DNA of 64,000 bases from Mesorhizobium sp. AR07 (GTDB lineage: Bacteria > Pseudomonadota > Alphaproteobacteria > Rhizobiales > Rhizobiaceae). The notes beneath the pieces were generated by a model. It ran no database searches. It was not told the origin of the DNA and was given only the letters and a program-made list of their open reading frames with translations. The DNA is taken from assembly GCF_024746815.1 (NCBI RefSeq), contig NZ_CP080525.1:4024501-4088500 (forward strand), in the 5' to 3' direction. A program made the translations under genes and the position numbers. Positions 16,645 to 25,688 of this stretch are shown one piece after another (within the stretch, counting starts at the first letter, position 1; each line of letters opens with the position of its first letter).

Positions 16645-17283
16645 TCACCCGCCCTGCTTGGCGCCGAAATCGACCTTCGGCGTCTGCAGCTTGTCGTCGT
16701 CGATGGTGAAGTTTGCGAAGGGCTGATTGCCGCGGAACCAGAAGGTCGCCCACAGCACCGACGGGAAGGTCTTCAGCGTCAGATTGTAGTCCCGCACCGC
16801 CTGGATGTAGTCGCGCCGCGCCACCGCGATGCGGTTTTCGGTGCCTTCGAGCTGCGCCTGCAGCGCCAGAAAATTCTGGTTGGCCTTGAGGTCCGGGTAA
16901 TTCTCGACCACGGCCAGGAGCCGCGACAATGCGCTGGTCAGGCCGGCCTGGCTGTCCTGGAACTTCTTGAAGGCCTCGGGGTCGTTCAGCGTTTCCGGCG
17001 TCACGGTTATCTGCGTTGCCTTGGCGCGCGCCTCGACCACCGCGTCGAGCGTGTCCTTCTCGTGCGAGGCATAGCCCTTGACCGTCGCGACCAGGTTGGG
17101 GATCAGGTCGGCGCGGCGCTGATACTGGTTCAGCACCTCGCTCCATGCCGCCTTGGCGTTTTCCTCCGCCGTCGGGATGGTGTTGTAGCCGCAGCCGGCA
17201 AGCAGCGGCAGCACGATCGCCATCATCAGGAAGGCAGGCAGCGTGCGGAACATGGACGGTGGAGCAAGGCGCTGGGCAAACAT
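16645..17283 (-). CDS. lemA: LemA family lipoprotein
   Basis: A 212-residue LemA protein: short n-region MFAQRLAPPSMFRT, hydrophobic segment, and a lipobox LLAGC near residue 32, so probably a lipoprotein rather than a plain transmembrane LemA. The conserved core is clear: WSEVLNQYQRRADLIPNLV, then the helical region with LNDPEAFKKFQDSQ and ALSRLLAVVENYPDLKANQNF. ATG 17283 has GAGGGA upstream at good spacing; an in-frame ATG at 17310 would only add a hydrophilic extension. It heads the lemA-TPM-TPM-TPM operon, a combination seen repeatedly in bacteria, where LemA and TPM proteins probably work together in the envelope. Confidence 0.92.
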   Translation of the reverse strand: MFAQRLAPPSMFRTLPAFLMMAIVLPLLAGCGYNTIPTAEENAKAAWSEVLNQYQRRADLIPNLVATVKGYASHEKDTLDAVVEARAKATQITVTPETLNDPEAFKKFQDSQAGLTSALSRLLAVVENYPDLKANQNFLALQAQLEGTENRIAVARRDYIQAVRDYNLTLKTFPSVLWATFWFRGNQPFANFTIDDDKLQTPKVDFGAKQGG

Positions 17284-17445
17284 GATGGGATCCCTCGGTA
17301 GAAGTTGCATGCGAAGCATTACCACAATCAGCGCGCAAGAAAATGATCCCACCGGTGGGACTTGCCTGGCACGCTCGGTGCCGTTGCAAGGCCCTGTGAT
17401 TGGCTGCGCGAACGCGATAAGATCCGATCGAAACGGGACATCATC

Positions 17446-17697
17446 ATGGCGGAACGCCACGACAGCGACAGCGAATCGCGCCGCATCCTCGAACGCATCG
17501 CGCGCGAGACGGACCCTGCGGGCAATTCGTTCGTGGCGCGGAGCGCCAAAGGCGTGCGCGACCACGTCACCGCGGCCGATGCCGATCGTGCGGACCCGAT
17601 CGAAATCTGGGGCACCCGCATCGGCCGCACACTCGGCCTGCTGCTGACGCTGGGCCTGATGGTCTGGCTCGTGCTTTACATCATCCGGGGCAGTTAG
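17446..17697 (+). CDS. Small single-span membrane protein of unknown function
   Basis: An 83-residue protein, MAERHDSDSESRRILERIAR at the start, acidic/basic in the first 60 residues and ending in one transmembrane helix (LGLLLTLGLMVWLVLYIIRGS). Topology is probably N-in with a very short C-terminal tail. It lies divergent from lemA and 13 bp upstream of pdxY on the same strand, so may be co-transcribed with pdxY-DUF429. Short C-tail-anchored proteins like this are common next to metabolic genes in Rhizobiales; no family name is known to me. Confidence 0.8.
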   Translation: MAERHDSDSESRRILERIARETDPAGNSFVARSAKGVRDHVTAADADRADPIEIWGTRIGRTLGLLLTLGLMVWLVLYIIRGS

Positions 17698-17710
17698 GAA
17701 TCAAGGAACA

Positions 17711-18595
17711 ATGAGCGCCGAACAAACTGACGCGCCGCGTGCGGTCATCGTCATTTCCAGCCATGTCGCGCGCGGTTCGGTCGGCAACCGTGCCGCTGTC
17801 TTCGCGCTGGAGACGCTGGGCTTTCCGGTGTGGGCGGTGCCCACGGTCATCCTGCCCTGGCATCCAGGCCATGGGCGAGCGACGCGCATCGTGCCGCCGC
17901 TCGACCAGTTCAAGGCGCTGATGGCCGATCTCGAGCGCGCGCCATGGCTGGGTGAGGTCGGCGCCGTGCTGTCGGGCTATCTCGGCGAGGCCGGCCAGGC
18001 CGAGGCCGTCGCCTCGCTGGTCGCTGCGGTGAAAGTCAGGACGCCTGATGCTGTCTATATCTGCGATCCGGTGATGGGTGATTCGGGTGGCCTCTATGTG
18101 CCCGAGCCGACCGCCGCCGCCATGCGCGACCGGCTGATGCCGATCGCCGACATCGCCACTCCCAACCGCTACGAACTGGAATGGATGGCCGGCGCGCCGT
18201 TGCCCGACCTCAAATCGGTGATCGCGGCGGCTCTCCATGCCGGCCCATCGACCATGCTGGTGACCTCGGCGCCCTCGATGATGACCGGCGGCACCGGCAA
18301 TCTGCTGCTCGACGGCAACCAGGTGCTGCTGGCCGAGCACCGCCTGATCGACAAGCCGCCGAATGGTCTGGGCGACCTGACGGCAGCCATCTACCTGGCG
18401 CGCATCCTGTCCGGCCAGCCGGCGATCAAGGCGCTGCAATCGACCACGGCGGCGGTCTACGAGATCCTGGCGCGCACGGCCAAGCGCGGCGGCGACGAGT
18501 TACAGCTCGAAACCGATGCGCAAAGCCTGTCGCACCCAATGGCGATGGTGCAGCTTCGCCACCTCACGCATCCGGGGCGGGACCGCCGGGCGTGA
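17711..18595 (+). CDS. pdxY: Pyridoxal kinase
   Basis: A 294-residue ribokinase-fold kinase phosphorylating pyridoxal at the 5' position in vitamin B6 salvage. Diagnostic elements: ISSHVARGSVGNRAAVFALETLG at the start (substrate pocket), YICDPVMGDSGGLYVPE, IATPNRYELEWMAG, and the catalytic anion hole PPNGLGDLTAAIYLARIL with its conserved Asp. The last codons overlap the DUF429 start (GTGA), so the two are translationally coupled. Length is normal (about 285-290). Confidence 0.93.
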   Translation: MSAEQTDAPRAVIVISSHVARGSVGNRAAVFALETLGFPVWAVPTVILPWHPGHGRATRIVPPLDQFKALMADLERAPWLGEVGAVLSGYLGEAGQAEAVASLVAAVKVRTPDAVYICDPVMGDSGGLYVPEPTAAAMRDRLMPIADIATPNRYELEWMAGAPLPDLKSVIAAALHAGPSTMLVTSAPSMMTGGTGNLLLDGNQVLLAEHRLIDKPPNGLGDLTAAIYLARILSGQPAIKALQSTTAAVYEILARTAKRGGDELQLETDAQSLSHPMAMVQLRHLTHPGRDRRA

Positions 18596-19362
18596 CCTCG
18601 GCCAACTTGGTGCTTGTCGGCGCCGATGGCTGCAAGGCCGGCTGGGTCGCCGTTCGGCGCGCTCACTGCTCGGCGCCTTCGGTTGATGTCTTCGCCAGCT
18701 TCGGCGCATTGCTTGCGGCCAATCCCGATGATGCGGTCATCGCCGTCGACATGCCGATCGGCCTGCCCGAGTTTTCGCAAAAGGGCGGGCGCGGACCGGA
18801 GGCGTTGGTGCGGCCACTGCTCGGAGCACGCCAATCCAGCGTCTTTTCGATCCCTTCCCGCGCCGCGCTCTATGCCGATACGGGTGACTTCACCACCATC
18901 GAGGCCTGGTACGCCGCGCATCGCCGGGCAAGCGAGGTGGCCAAGACCACATCCGACCCGCCGCGCGGCGTTTCGATCCAGGCATTTGGCATTTTTTCGA
19001 AGATCCGCGAGATCGACGCGCTGCTGATCGCGCATCCCGAATTGCGCGGCGGCGTCTTCGAATCGCATCCGGAAGTCGCTTTCTGCCGGCTGAATGGCGA
19101 CCAGGCCATGCAACTGCCGAAGAAGATCAAGGGCGGCATCAATCCGGCCGGCATGGCGGAACGCAAGGCGCTGCTCTGCCGGCATGGCTATGAAATGGAC
19201 TTTCTCGATCGGGCACCGCCGCGCGGTGCCGCCGCCGATGATTTTCTCGACGCAGCAGCGATGATGCTGATCGCCGGTCGCATCGCCGGCGGTGAGGCGC
19301 GGCCCTTTCCCGACCCGCCGGGCCGTGACGGTTTTGGCATCCCCGTCGCCATCTGGGCATAA
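18592..19362 (+). CDS. DUF429 domain-containing protein (predicted RNase H-like fold)
   Basis: A 256-residue protein beginning at a GTG that overlaps the pdxY stop by 4 bp. The N-terminal motif GADGCKAGWVAV, the acidic VIAVDMPIGLPE and the late FESHPEVAFCRLNG and AADDFLDAAAMMLIAGRIA are the DUF429 hallmarks, a family predicted to have an RNase H-like fold with acidic catalytic residues but no proven activity. The in-frame open sequence upstream of 18592 is a shadow of pdxY. Coupling to pdxY is conserved-looking but the functional link is unknown. Confidence 0.88.
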   Translation: MTSANLVLVGADGCKAGWVAVRRAHCSAPSVDVFASFGALLAANPDDAVIAVDMPIGLPEFSQKGGRGPEALVRPLLGARQSSVFSIPSRAALYADTGDFTTIEAWYAAHRRASEVAKTTSDPPRGVSIQAFGIFSKIREIDALLIAHPELRGGVFESHPEVAFCRLNGDQAMQLPKKIKGGINPAGMAERKALLCRHGYEMDFLDRAPPRGAAADDFLDAAAMMLIAGRIAGGEARPFPDPPGRDGFGIPVAIWA

Positions 19363-19502
19363 TCTGAAAGCTCGAGCCATGCATCTTGCATGGCGATTGC
19401 CGGGCAGCCATCTGCAATTCGTCATTGCCCGCGACCGGCTTTTGCCGTTAGAGGCTCTTTAGACCGCAACGAGCTGCCGCATCCAACCCGGAAAGGCTCC
19501 AG

Positions 19503-20156
19503 ATGCCGCCCATGCCCCATCTCCCCGAACACCTTCTCGCCGGCTACCGCAATTTCATGAACGGCCGCTATCTCACCGAGAGCGGGCGCTATCGCGAACT
19601 CGCCCGCGAAGGCCAGGCGCCGGAGACGATGATCGTCGCCTGCTGCGACTCCCGCGCGGCACCCGAAGCGATCTTCGACGCCGGACCGGGCGAGCTCTTC
19701 GTGCTGCGCAATGTCGGCAATCTGGTGCCGCCCTACGCGCCGGACGGCGAATTCCATTCGACCTCGGCCGCACTCGAATTCGCCGTGCAAAGCCTCAAGG
19801 TCAAGAACATCGTCGTCATGGGCCATGGCCGCTGCGGCGGCATCCGCGCCGCACTCGACCCGGCGGCCGTACCGCTGTCGCCCGGCGACTTCATCGGCAA
19901 ATGGATGAGCCTGATCGCTCCCGCCGCCGAAACCGTGTCCTCCAGCACCTTCATGACCGCGACGGAGCGCCAGACCGCGCTGGAGCGCATCTCGATCCGC
20001 TATTCCATCGCCAATCTGAGAACCTTTCCGTGCGTCTCGATCCTCGAGGGCAAGGGGCGGCTGTCGCTGCACGGCGCCTGGTTCGACATCTCCACCGGCG
20101 AACTCTGGGTGATGAACAAGGAGACCGGCGATTTCGAACGGCCGGAGATCGCGTAG
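19503..20156 (+). CDS. Beta-class carbonic anhydrase
   Basis: A 217-residue zinc enzyme interconverting CO2 and bicarbonate. Zinc ligands C47, H108 and C111 (MGHGRCGG) and the D49-R51 dyad (ACCDSRAAPEAIFDAGPGELFVLRNVGNL) are all present, so the enzyme should be active. Length and sequence fit the short cytoplasmic form widespread in Rhizobiales. It is preceded by a 140-bp promoter region and stands alone on the plus strand. The start MPPMPHLPEHLL could also be the second Met three codons later. Confidence 0.95.
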   Translation: MPPMPHLPEHLLAGYRNFMNGRYLTESGRYRELAREGQAPETMIVACCDSRAAPEAIFDAGPGELFVLRNVGNLVPPYAPDGEFHSTSAALEFAVQSLKVKNIVVMGHGRCGGIRAALDPAAVPLSPGDFIGKWMSLIAPAAETVSSSTFMTATERQTALERISIRYSIANLRTFPCVSILEGKGRLSLHGAWFDISTGELWVMNKETGDFERPEIA

Positions 20157-20206
20157 AGCATGACCCGGAGAGAACGGTTTCCGAGCAGGATCATGGTCAG
20201 GCAACA
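20157..20206. repeat. Degenerate short palindromic repeat after the carbonic anhydrase gene
   Basis: GAGCATGACCCGGAGAGAAC through CCGAGCAGGATCATGGTC is an imperfect dyad (GAGCATGA/TCATGGTC outer arms) that resembles the GAGCATGATCCCGAAAA-type stem-loop commonly seen after genes in Rhizobiales. It may act as a weak terminator. Confidence 0.5.
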
Positions 20207-20224
20207 GGATGGAGGCAGCACTTG

Positions 20225-20638
20225 GTGGGAGATTGCCGTTCGGTCGCTTTCATTGCGGCAGCATTGCTGTTTTCGATCATTCCTGTCCGTGCCGACGACA
20301 GCGCCATCATCAGCCGCTGGTATTCGGCGCTGCTGGTGGCTGACCGCACCGAACTGTCCGACCTTCTCGCCGACGACGTCCGCATAAAACTGGAGGACCT
20401 CGGCATCGTGCAGAGCAAGCAGGAATTCATCGCCTCGATCGATGAATGGCAAGGCGCCGTCGCCGGTGCTGCGATCCGGCACCGGATCGAGAAGAGCGAA
20501 GGCGGCGTCATCACCGTGACCGCCTGCTATGATTTTCCCGACAATGACATGCTGATGCAGGAAACCTTCGCGGTGACCGACAATCGCATCACCGCCAGCT
20601 CGCAAGCGGCAATCGCCGAAAACTGCGACGGCTACTGA
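20225..20638 (+). CDS. Exported NTF2-like / SnoaL-type small protein
   Basis: A 137-residue protein starting at a GTG (or the TTG one codon before) placed 9 bp after a GGAGG site. A short n-region and hydrophobic stretch VAFIAAALLFSIIPVRADD give a signal peptide with cleavage near VRA-D. The mature domain (SAIISRWYSALLVADRTELSDLLADDVRIKLEDLG ... ITASSQAAIAENCDGY) has the cone-like pattern of NTF2/SnoaL proteins. No catalytic residues identified. An open frame extends upstream only as a shadow of the carbonic anhydrase gene. Confidence 0.75.
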   Translation: MGDCRSVAFIAAALLFSIIPVRADDSAIISRWYSALLVADRTELSDLLADDVRIKLEDLGIVQSKQEFIASIDEWQGAVAGAAIRHRIEKSEGGVITVTACYDFPDNDMLMQETFAVTDNRITASSQAAIAENCDGY

Positions 20639-20755
20639 CGAAAACCTGACCGGAGCCGCTGTTGCGTGCGGCAAACCAGCGCCCTACATCGGTACCAACC
20701 CACTCTGCCTGCCTTCACCTGCGCCCTGCCTGCCTTCGCTAGAGAAAGACTGTCC

Positions 20756-22810
20756 ATGCCTTCCACAACAACCGTCGACCTCGCCACCCATCCGCTGACC
20801 GCGTGGCAAGGGCCGCTCAGCCTGCCCGATTTTGCCCATATCGGCGACGACGACTTCTCTGCGGTCTTCGACGCGGCATTGAAGGCGCATGACGCCGAAA
20901 TCGAAGCGATCGCCGGCAACAAGGATGCGCCGACCATCGAAAACACGCTTCAGGCGCTGGAGCTCGCCGGCGAAGCGCTCGACCGTGTCTCCTCGATCTT
21001 CTGGTGCCGCGCCGGCGCCCACACCAACGAGGCGATCCAGGCTCTGGAGCGCGACATCTCGCCGAAGATGTCCAGGCATTTCTCGGCGATCTCGATGAAC
21101 GAAAAACTGTTTGCCCGCATCGATGACCTCTACCAGCGCCGCGAGAGCCTGGGGCTCGACGCCGAAACCCTGCGGGTGCTGGAGAAGACCTGGAAGGGCT
21201 TCGTCCGTTCCGGCGCCAAGCTCGATGCCGACGGCAAGAAGCGGCTGGCAAAGATCAGCGAGGACCTCTCCTCGCTCGGCACCAGCTTCGGCCAGAACGT
21301 GCTTGCCGACGAGCGCGACTGGGCGCTTTTCCTAGACGAGGCCGACCTTGCCGGCCTGCCGGATTTTTTGAAGAGCTCGATGGCCGAGGCCGCCGAAATG
21401 CGCGGCCAGAAGGGGCGCTATGCGGTGACGCTGTCGCGTTCGATCTATGAGCCGTTCTCGACCTTCTCCGAACGCCGCGACCTGCGCGAGATCGCCTTCC
21501 GCGCCTTTACCATGCGCGGCCAGAATGGCGGCGCCACCGACAACACATCCGTGGTGCGCGACATGCTGAAGCTGCGCGCCGAAAAGGCAAGGCTGCTCGG
21601 CTACGGCTCCTTCGCCGCGCTGAAGCTCGACGACACCATGGCCAAGACGCCGAAGGCGGTGCATGCACTGCTCGATCCGGTCTGGGAAAAGGCGCTGGAG
21701 AAGGCAGCAAGCGACCAGAGCGAGCTGCAGCGGCTGGCGACGGAATCCGGCAGCAACGAAAAATTCGCCGCCTGGGACTGGCGCTTCTACCAGGAGAAGC
21801 TGCGCGCGGAAAAATTCGCCTTCGACGAGGCCGAGCTGAAGCCTTACCTGCAACTGGACCGGATCATCGAAGCCTGCTTCGACGTGGCAACCAAACTGTT
21901 CGGCATCACCTTCGAAGAGAAAAACGGCATTGCCGCCTGGCACCCCGACGCGCGCGTATTCGCCGTGAAAAATGCCGACGGCAGCGAGCGCGGCCTGTTC
22001 CTCGCCGATTACTTCGCGCGACCGTCAAAGCGCTCCGGCGCCTGGATGAGTGCGCTGCAATCCGGCTATCATCTCGGCCACGGCTCGAAACCGGTGATCT
22101 ACAACGTCATGAACTTCGCCAAGCCGCCGGCGGGCGAGCCGGCGCTGCTGTCCGTCGACGAGGCGAAAACGCTGTTCCACGAGTTCGGCCATGCCTTGCA
22201 CGGCATGCTGACCGACGTCACCTGGCCGTCCGTCGCCGGCACCTCGGTCAGCCGCGATTTCGTCGAATTGCCCTCGCAGCTCTACGAACACTGGCTGACC
22301 GTGCCGGCGGTGCTGGAAAAGCACGCGCTGCATGTCAAGACCGGCAAGCCGATGCCGAAGGCGCTGCTCGACAAAATGCTGGCCGCGCGGACTTTTGGCG
22401 CAGGCTTTGCAACGGTCGAATTCACTGCCTCTGCCCTGATCGACATGGCCTATCACGCGCGGCCAGACGCGCCTGAAGCGCCGCTTCGTTTCGAAGCCGA
22501 AACGCTTGAGAAACTGCATATGCCGGACACCATCGCTATGCGCCATCGCACCCCGCATTTCGGCCATGTGTTCTCCGGCGACGGCTATTCGGCCGGCTAT
22601 TACTCCTACATGTGGTCGGAAGTGCTCGACGCCGACGCCTTCGCCGCCTTCGAGGAGACCGGCGACCCCTTCAACCCGGCGCTGGCCGAGCGGCTGCGCA
22701 AGAACATCTACGCCGCCGGCGGCTCGAAGGATCCCGAAGAGCTCTACACGGCGTTTCGCGGCAAGATGCCGTCGCCCGAAGCGATGATGGTGAAGCGCGG
22801 CCTGGTATGA
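20756..22810 (+). CDS. M3 family oligopeptidase (peptidyl-dipeptidase Dcp / oligopeptidase A type)
   Basis: A 684-residue cytoplasmic zinc metallopeptidase that degrades short peptides. The zinc-binding HEFGH sits in KTLFHEFGHALHGMLTD, with the downstream glutamate ligand region (SRDFVELPSQLYEHWL) and the substrate-binding GHVFSGDGYSAGYYSYMWSEVLDAD motif intact. Length fits Dcp/OpdA proteins. The ATG at 20756 (MPSTTTVDLATHP) is the likely start; an in-frame upstream ATG at 20666 adds 30 residues without support. The gene ends only 25 bp before an insertion sequence, which lies wholly outside the coding region. Confidence 0.93.
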   Translation: MPSTTTVDLATHPLTAWQGPLSLPDFAHIGDDDFSAVFDAALKAHDAEIEAIAGNKDAPTIENTLQALELAGEALDRVSSIFWCRAGAHTNEAIQALERDISPKMSRHFSAISMNEKLFARIDDLYQRRESLGLDAETLRVLEKTWKGFVRSGAKLDADGKKRLAKISEDLSSLGTSFGQNVLADERDWALFLDEADLAGLPDFLKSSMAEAAEMRGQKGRYAVTLSRSIYEPFSTFSERRDLREIAFRAFTMRGQNGGATDNTSVVRDMLKLRAEKARLLGYGSFAALKLDDTMAKTPKAVHALLDPVWEKALEKAASDQSELQRLATESGSNEKFAAWDWRFYQEKLRAEKFAFDEAELKPYLQLDRIIEACFDVATKLFGITFEEKNGIAAWHPDARVFAVKNADGSERGLFLADYFARPSKRSGAWMSALQSGYHLGHGSKPVIYNVMNFAKPPAGEPALLSVDEAKTLFHEFGHALHGMLTDVTWPSVAGTSVSRDFVELPSQLYEHWLTVPAVLEKHALHVKTGKPMPKALLDKMLAARTFGAGFATVEFTASALIDMAYHARPDAPEAPLRFEAETLEKLHMPDTIAMRHRTPHFGHVFSGDGYSAGYYSYMWSEVLDADAFAAFEETGDPFNPALAERLRKNIYAAGGSKDPEELYTAFRGKMPSPEAMMVKRGLV

Positions 22811-22835
22811 TTCAGCCGATCTCCCCCCTCGTGGG

Positions 22836-24029
22836 CAGGGCTATCGCATATGAGTAAAGAGCTGGAAGAAGAAGTCTTTGTTCCATCTGGCTCTGCGCAT
22901 TTTGCTTGCGATGGGTTTGTCGAGAGGATGGGCTTGCAAGATGTTTTGCGCGAGGCGTCTGATGACGGCGAGGTTTTGCGGGGCGTTGTCCTTGCGGGAG
23001 CGAGCGTCGTCCTCATGGAAGACGACGTCGAGGCTCCAATGCAACTGGTTCTCGATTGTCCAATGTGCTCTGAGCGTCTCGGCCAGTCTTTTGGGGGTAA
23101 GCACTTTGGAGAGCGCGACATAGCGCACGGAGGTACTGGATTTGCCGCCTGCCACGCTGCGAGAGGCCTCAATGCGTCCGATCGCCTTGAGGCCGGGAAA
23201 GCCCGGCAGGTCGAGCAGCCGCTTGAGCGGCAGGACCGAAGCCCTTCGCGTCTCGGTGCGGCCATGCGCGCTGTCGCTGGTCTCAAAGAACGCGATCTCG
23301 CCGGCTTGGGCGAAGCTTCGTTCGGCCGCGGCAAACAGCTTGGGACGATTGGGCTTCAGCCCCAGCGCATAATGCGCCTTCTTGCCGATCAGCGCCTTGG
23401 CGGTGTCGGGGCGGCAGTGCAGCGCATCGGCCGTCACTGTACAGCCCTTCAAATCCAAGCTCTTCAGAAGATCCAGCGTGGCTTTGACCTCGTCGCCCTC
23501 AGGCGCGCGGGCAGCGGCAATCGACAGCCTCGTCTCGGCGTCCCACACGCTCACCATCAAAGGTGGCATGAAAGCCCGCCCCTTCGCATAGCCGCGCCGC
23601 AACGCCTTGCCGTCGACGGCCACCACGCCGCGTGGCGGCGAAAGTCCGAGCGTTTGGCGCAGCGCCGCCATGAAGCTGGCAAAGCTGCGCGCAAGCTCAT
23701 CGGCATCGAGAAGTCGAAACACCCGGCTGAACGTGTCGTGGCTCGGACAGCCATGCTCCAGCACCACGATCTCTTTCAGCTCTTCTTCCTGACCCTCGAC
23801 GAAATCGGCAATATCCACGCAGCTTTTGGCGCCGCACAACGTCGCAGCCAAGGCCAAAAACAGAAGCTCCGCCAGATCATGACGCGCGTTGACGTCACGC
23901 GGGTCTTGTACTTCCCGCAAAATCGAAAGCAGCAATGGCATTGGGCCTCTCCTTCAAAGACAAAGCCCCTAAAGAATCAACCTTTCCACAGTCCGCAAGA
24001 CCTACTTTTACTCAAATGCGATTCCCCTG
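22836..24029 (-). mobile_element. ISAs1-family insertion sequence, copy 1 (complete)
   Basis: A 1194-bp element carrying one transposase gene on the minus strand. The ends are imperfect inverted repeats: CAGGGCTATCGCATATGAG (transposase 3' side, at 22836) and CAGGGGAATCGCATTTGAG (5' side, inward from 24029). It is flanked on both sides by a perfect 10-bp duplication, CCCTCGTGGG (22826-22835 and 24030-24039), so this copy transposed on its own. The target is the loop of a family A-type palindrome. Only a few bases differ from copy 2 at 32311-33504. Confidence 0.95.
22841..23941 (-). CDS. ISAs1 family transposase, copy 1
   Basis: A 366-residue DDE transposase. The N-terminal ISAs1-associated domain (LLSILREVQDPRDVNARHDL, then GAKSCVDIADFVEG) precedes the DDE core: D in VVAVDGKALRRG, D in TVTADALHCRPDTAKA and E in HWTIENQLHWSLDVVFHEDD. 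The stop codon lies inside the terminal inverted repeat, so the gene fills the element. It appears intact. It differs from copy 2 at two residues (S/G and M/V). Confidence 0.95.
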   Translation of the reverse strand: MPLLLSILREVQDPRDVNARHDLAELLFLALAATLCGAKSCVDIADFVEGQEEELKEIVVLEHGCPSHDTFSRVFRLLDADELARSFASFMAALRQTLGLSPPRGVVAVDGKALRRGYAKGRAFMPPLMVSVWDAETRLSIAAARAPEGDEVKATLDLLKSLDLKGCTVTADALHCRPDTAKALIGKKAHYALGLKPNRPKLFAAAERSFAQAGEIAFFETSDSAHGRTETRRASVLPLKRLLDLPGFPGLKAIGRIEASRSVAGGKSSTSVRYVALSKVLTPKRLAETLRAHWTIENQLHWSLDVVFHEDDARSRKDNAPQNLAVIRRLAQNILQAHPLDKPIASKMRRARWNKDFFFQLFTHMR

Positions 24030-25537
24030 CCCTCGTGGGGGAGATTGGCAGCGTCGCCGTCCGCAGTCTTCCACGGATCAGCCACCCGCGGCCAGATTGG
24101 CCGCGTCAGCTTGATGTAATTGGTCACCGCCGGATTGCTGGGATACGAACTCGGCGCCGAGACATAGATGATCTCGGCAGCGATCGGCTCGAAGCCGGCA
24201 TAGAAATGATTGGTCGACTTGATCAGCAGGATGTCCTTGGCCAGCGGATCGACGCCGAGATTGACGAAGATATCCGGTTCGAAGGTCTGGGTGCGATTGG
24301 TGTTGAGGATGATGTCGACCTCGGTGCCTTCGATACGGACCAGCGCTGTCGGCCCGAGCGTCACCCGGCTTGGCCCGAAACTTTGCCAGCCCTCTGGAAC
24401 CGCTTTCAGCACCCGCACCCGCGCGTCGATCGGCTCGCCGGCCTGCGGCCCGGCCTTGCCGCCGAAGCGCAGGTCGATGACGGCGCCTTCCCCTGCCGCC
24501 AGGCAGAAGGTCACCGCGATCGGATCCCAGATCGTCGCCACGCCGATAGAGTTCAAGCCGCGCGCCAGCATCTGGCGCAGCACGATGGTGCCGTCGCCGG
24601 GCACACCACCGCCCGGATTGTCCCAGATATCGGCAATGACCACCGGCTTGCCCGGATTTTCAGCGCGCACCGCAAGCGCCCGATCGATGCCGTCGGCGGC
24701 GCTCAGCATCGTCATCGCCGTCTTTTCGCGCAGCGCGTAGAGTTCGCGTCCCAGCCGCTCCGCCAGTGCGTCGCCCCTGGCCTTGTCATTGTCGGTGACG
24801 ACCAGGATGCGCGTGCCCATTTCGGCCACGTCGGCGGCCATGAAGCCGTGGATGACGGAGACCGACAGCACGCCGTCCTTGCCGTGCAGCGCCTTGATGC
24901 GGTCGACGAAGGAGCGCATCGGCTCGCGGCTGGTCGGCAGCACCTGGATCATGCGGCAGTCGAAAGTCGAGATGACCGGCTTGATCTCGCCGCGCGCGGC
25001 GGCAAGGCCAAGCTCGACGACATGTTCGCCGCGCTCGTAGAAATCGGTGTGCGGGAATTCGAGGAAGAAAGCGAGAATGTCGGACGCCGCGACGCGCTTC
25101 GGTGTCAAATGGCTGTGCGGGTCGAGCTCCACCGCGATCACCACTTCCGGTCCCACCATGTTGCGGACGCGTTCGAGCAGATCGCCTTCGCAATCGTCAT
25201 AGCCTTGCGCCACCATGGCGCCATGCAGGCCGAGAATGACGGCATCGACCGGCAGCGCCTCTTTGAGCTGGCCCAGAATCTCGTCGCGCAGCGCCTCGTA
25301 GGTCTGCCGCTGCACCAGGCCGCCCGGCTCGGCCCAGGTGGCCGTGCCCTCGATGACGGTCAGCCCTTCGGCGGCCGCGCGCCGGCGCAGGGCGACCATC
25401 GGCGATGAGCACAGCGTCGGCGTCTCCGGATGCTTACCCGGCCCGGCATAGAAGGCCATCTCGAATGAGGCCCGGTCGGTCGGCACCGGCGAGAAGGTGT
25501 TGGTTTCCGTCGCCAGCGAGGCGGTGAAGATACGCAT
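24008..25537 (-). CDS. M81 family metallopeptidase (MlrC-like), C-terminus rewritten by repeat and IS
   Basis: A 509-residue protein of the M81/MlrC family, named for the microcystin-degrading MlrC but widespread next to sugar or peptide ABC transporters. Family features: ETNTFSPVPTDRASFE at the start, VILGLHGAMVAQGYDDCEGD, VELDPHSHLT, FFLEFPHTDFYERGEH, and VIADIWDNPGGGVPGDGT. The last eight or so codons before the end come from a palindromic repeat, and the final RGIAFE plus TAA stop are encoded by the terminal repeat of IS copy 1. The native C-terminus probably ended near RPIWPRVADPW, so the tail is a fusion that need not harm activity. It is downstream of the ABC permeases on the same strand and likely part of that catabolic unit. 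Confidence 0.9.
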   Translation of the reverse strand: MRIFTASLATETNTFSPVPTDRASFEMAFYAGPGKHPETPTLCSSPMVALRRRAAAEGLTVIEGTATWAEPGGLVQRQTYEALRDEILGQLKEALPVDAVILGLHGAMVAQGYDDCEGDLLERVRNMVGPEVVIAVELDPHSHLTPKRVAASDILAFFLEFPHTDFYERGEHVVELGLAAARGEIKPVISTFDCRMIQVLPTSREPMRSFVDRIKALHGKDGVLSVSVIHGFMAADVAEMGTRILVVTDNDKARGDALAERLGRELYALREKTAMTMLSAADGIDRALAVRAENPGKPVVIADIWDNPGGGVPGDGTIVLRQMLARGLNSIGVATIWDPIAVTFCLAAGEGAVIDLRFGGKAGPQAGEPIDARVRVLKAVPEGWQSFGPSRVTLGPTALVRIEGTEVDIILNTNRTQTFEPDIFVNLGVDPLAKDILLIKSTNHFYAGFEPIAAEIIYVSAPSSYPSNPAVTNYIKLTRPIWPRVADPWKTADGDAANLPHEGRGIAFE

Positions 25538-25688
25538 TTGAGGAGTTCCGCTTCGCTCTGATCAGATCCAGACCATTTGGGTCGGGCGTTTAGACGAATT
25601 CGCCGGGCCTGACGACTGCGGCACAAGCGACAGGCCGGACACATGTTTGTGCGACATCAAAAACTCCGTCTGGCCTCAGCTCGGCCAG

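Noticed and set aside
22850..25408. 852-residue open frame on the plus strand
   Set aside because: It is antisense to the transposase and the M81 gene, which both have clear family motifs; the frame is open only because of high GC content.
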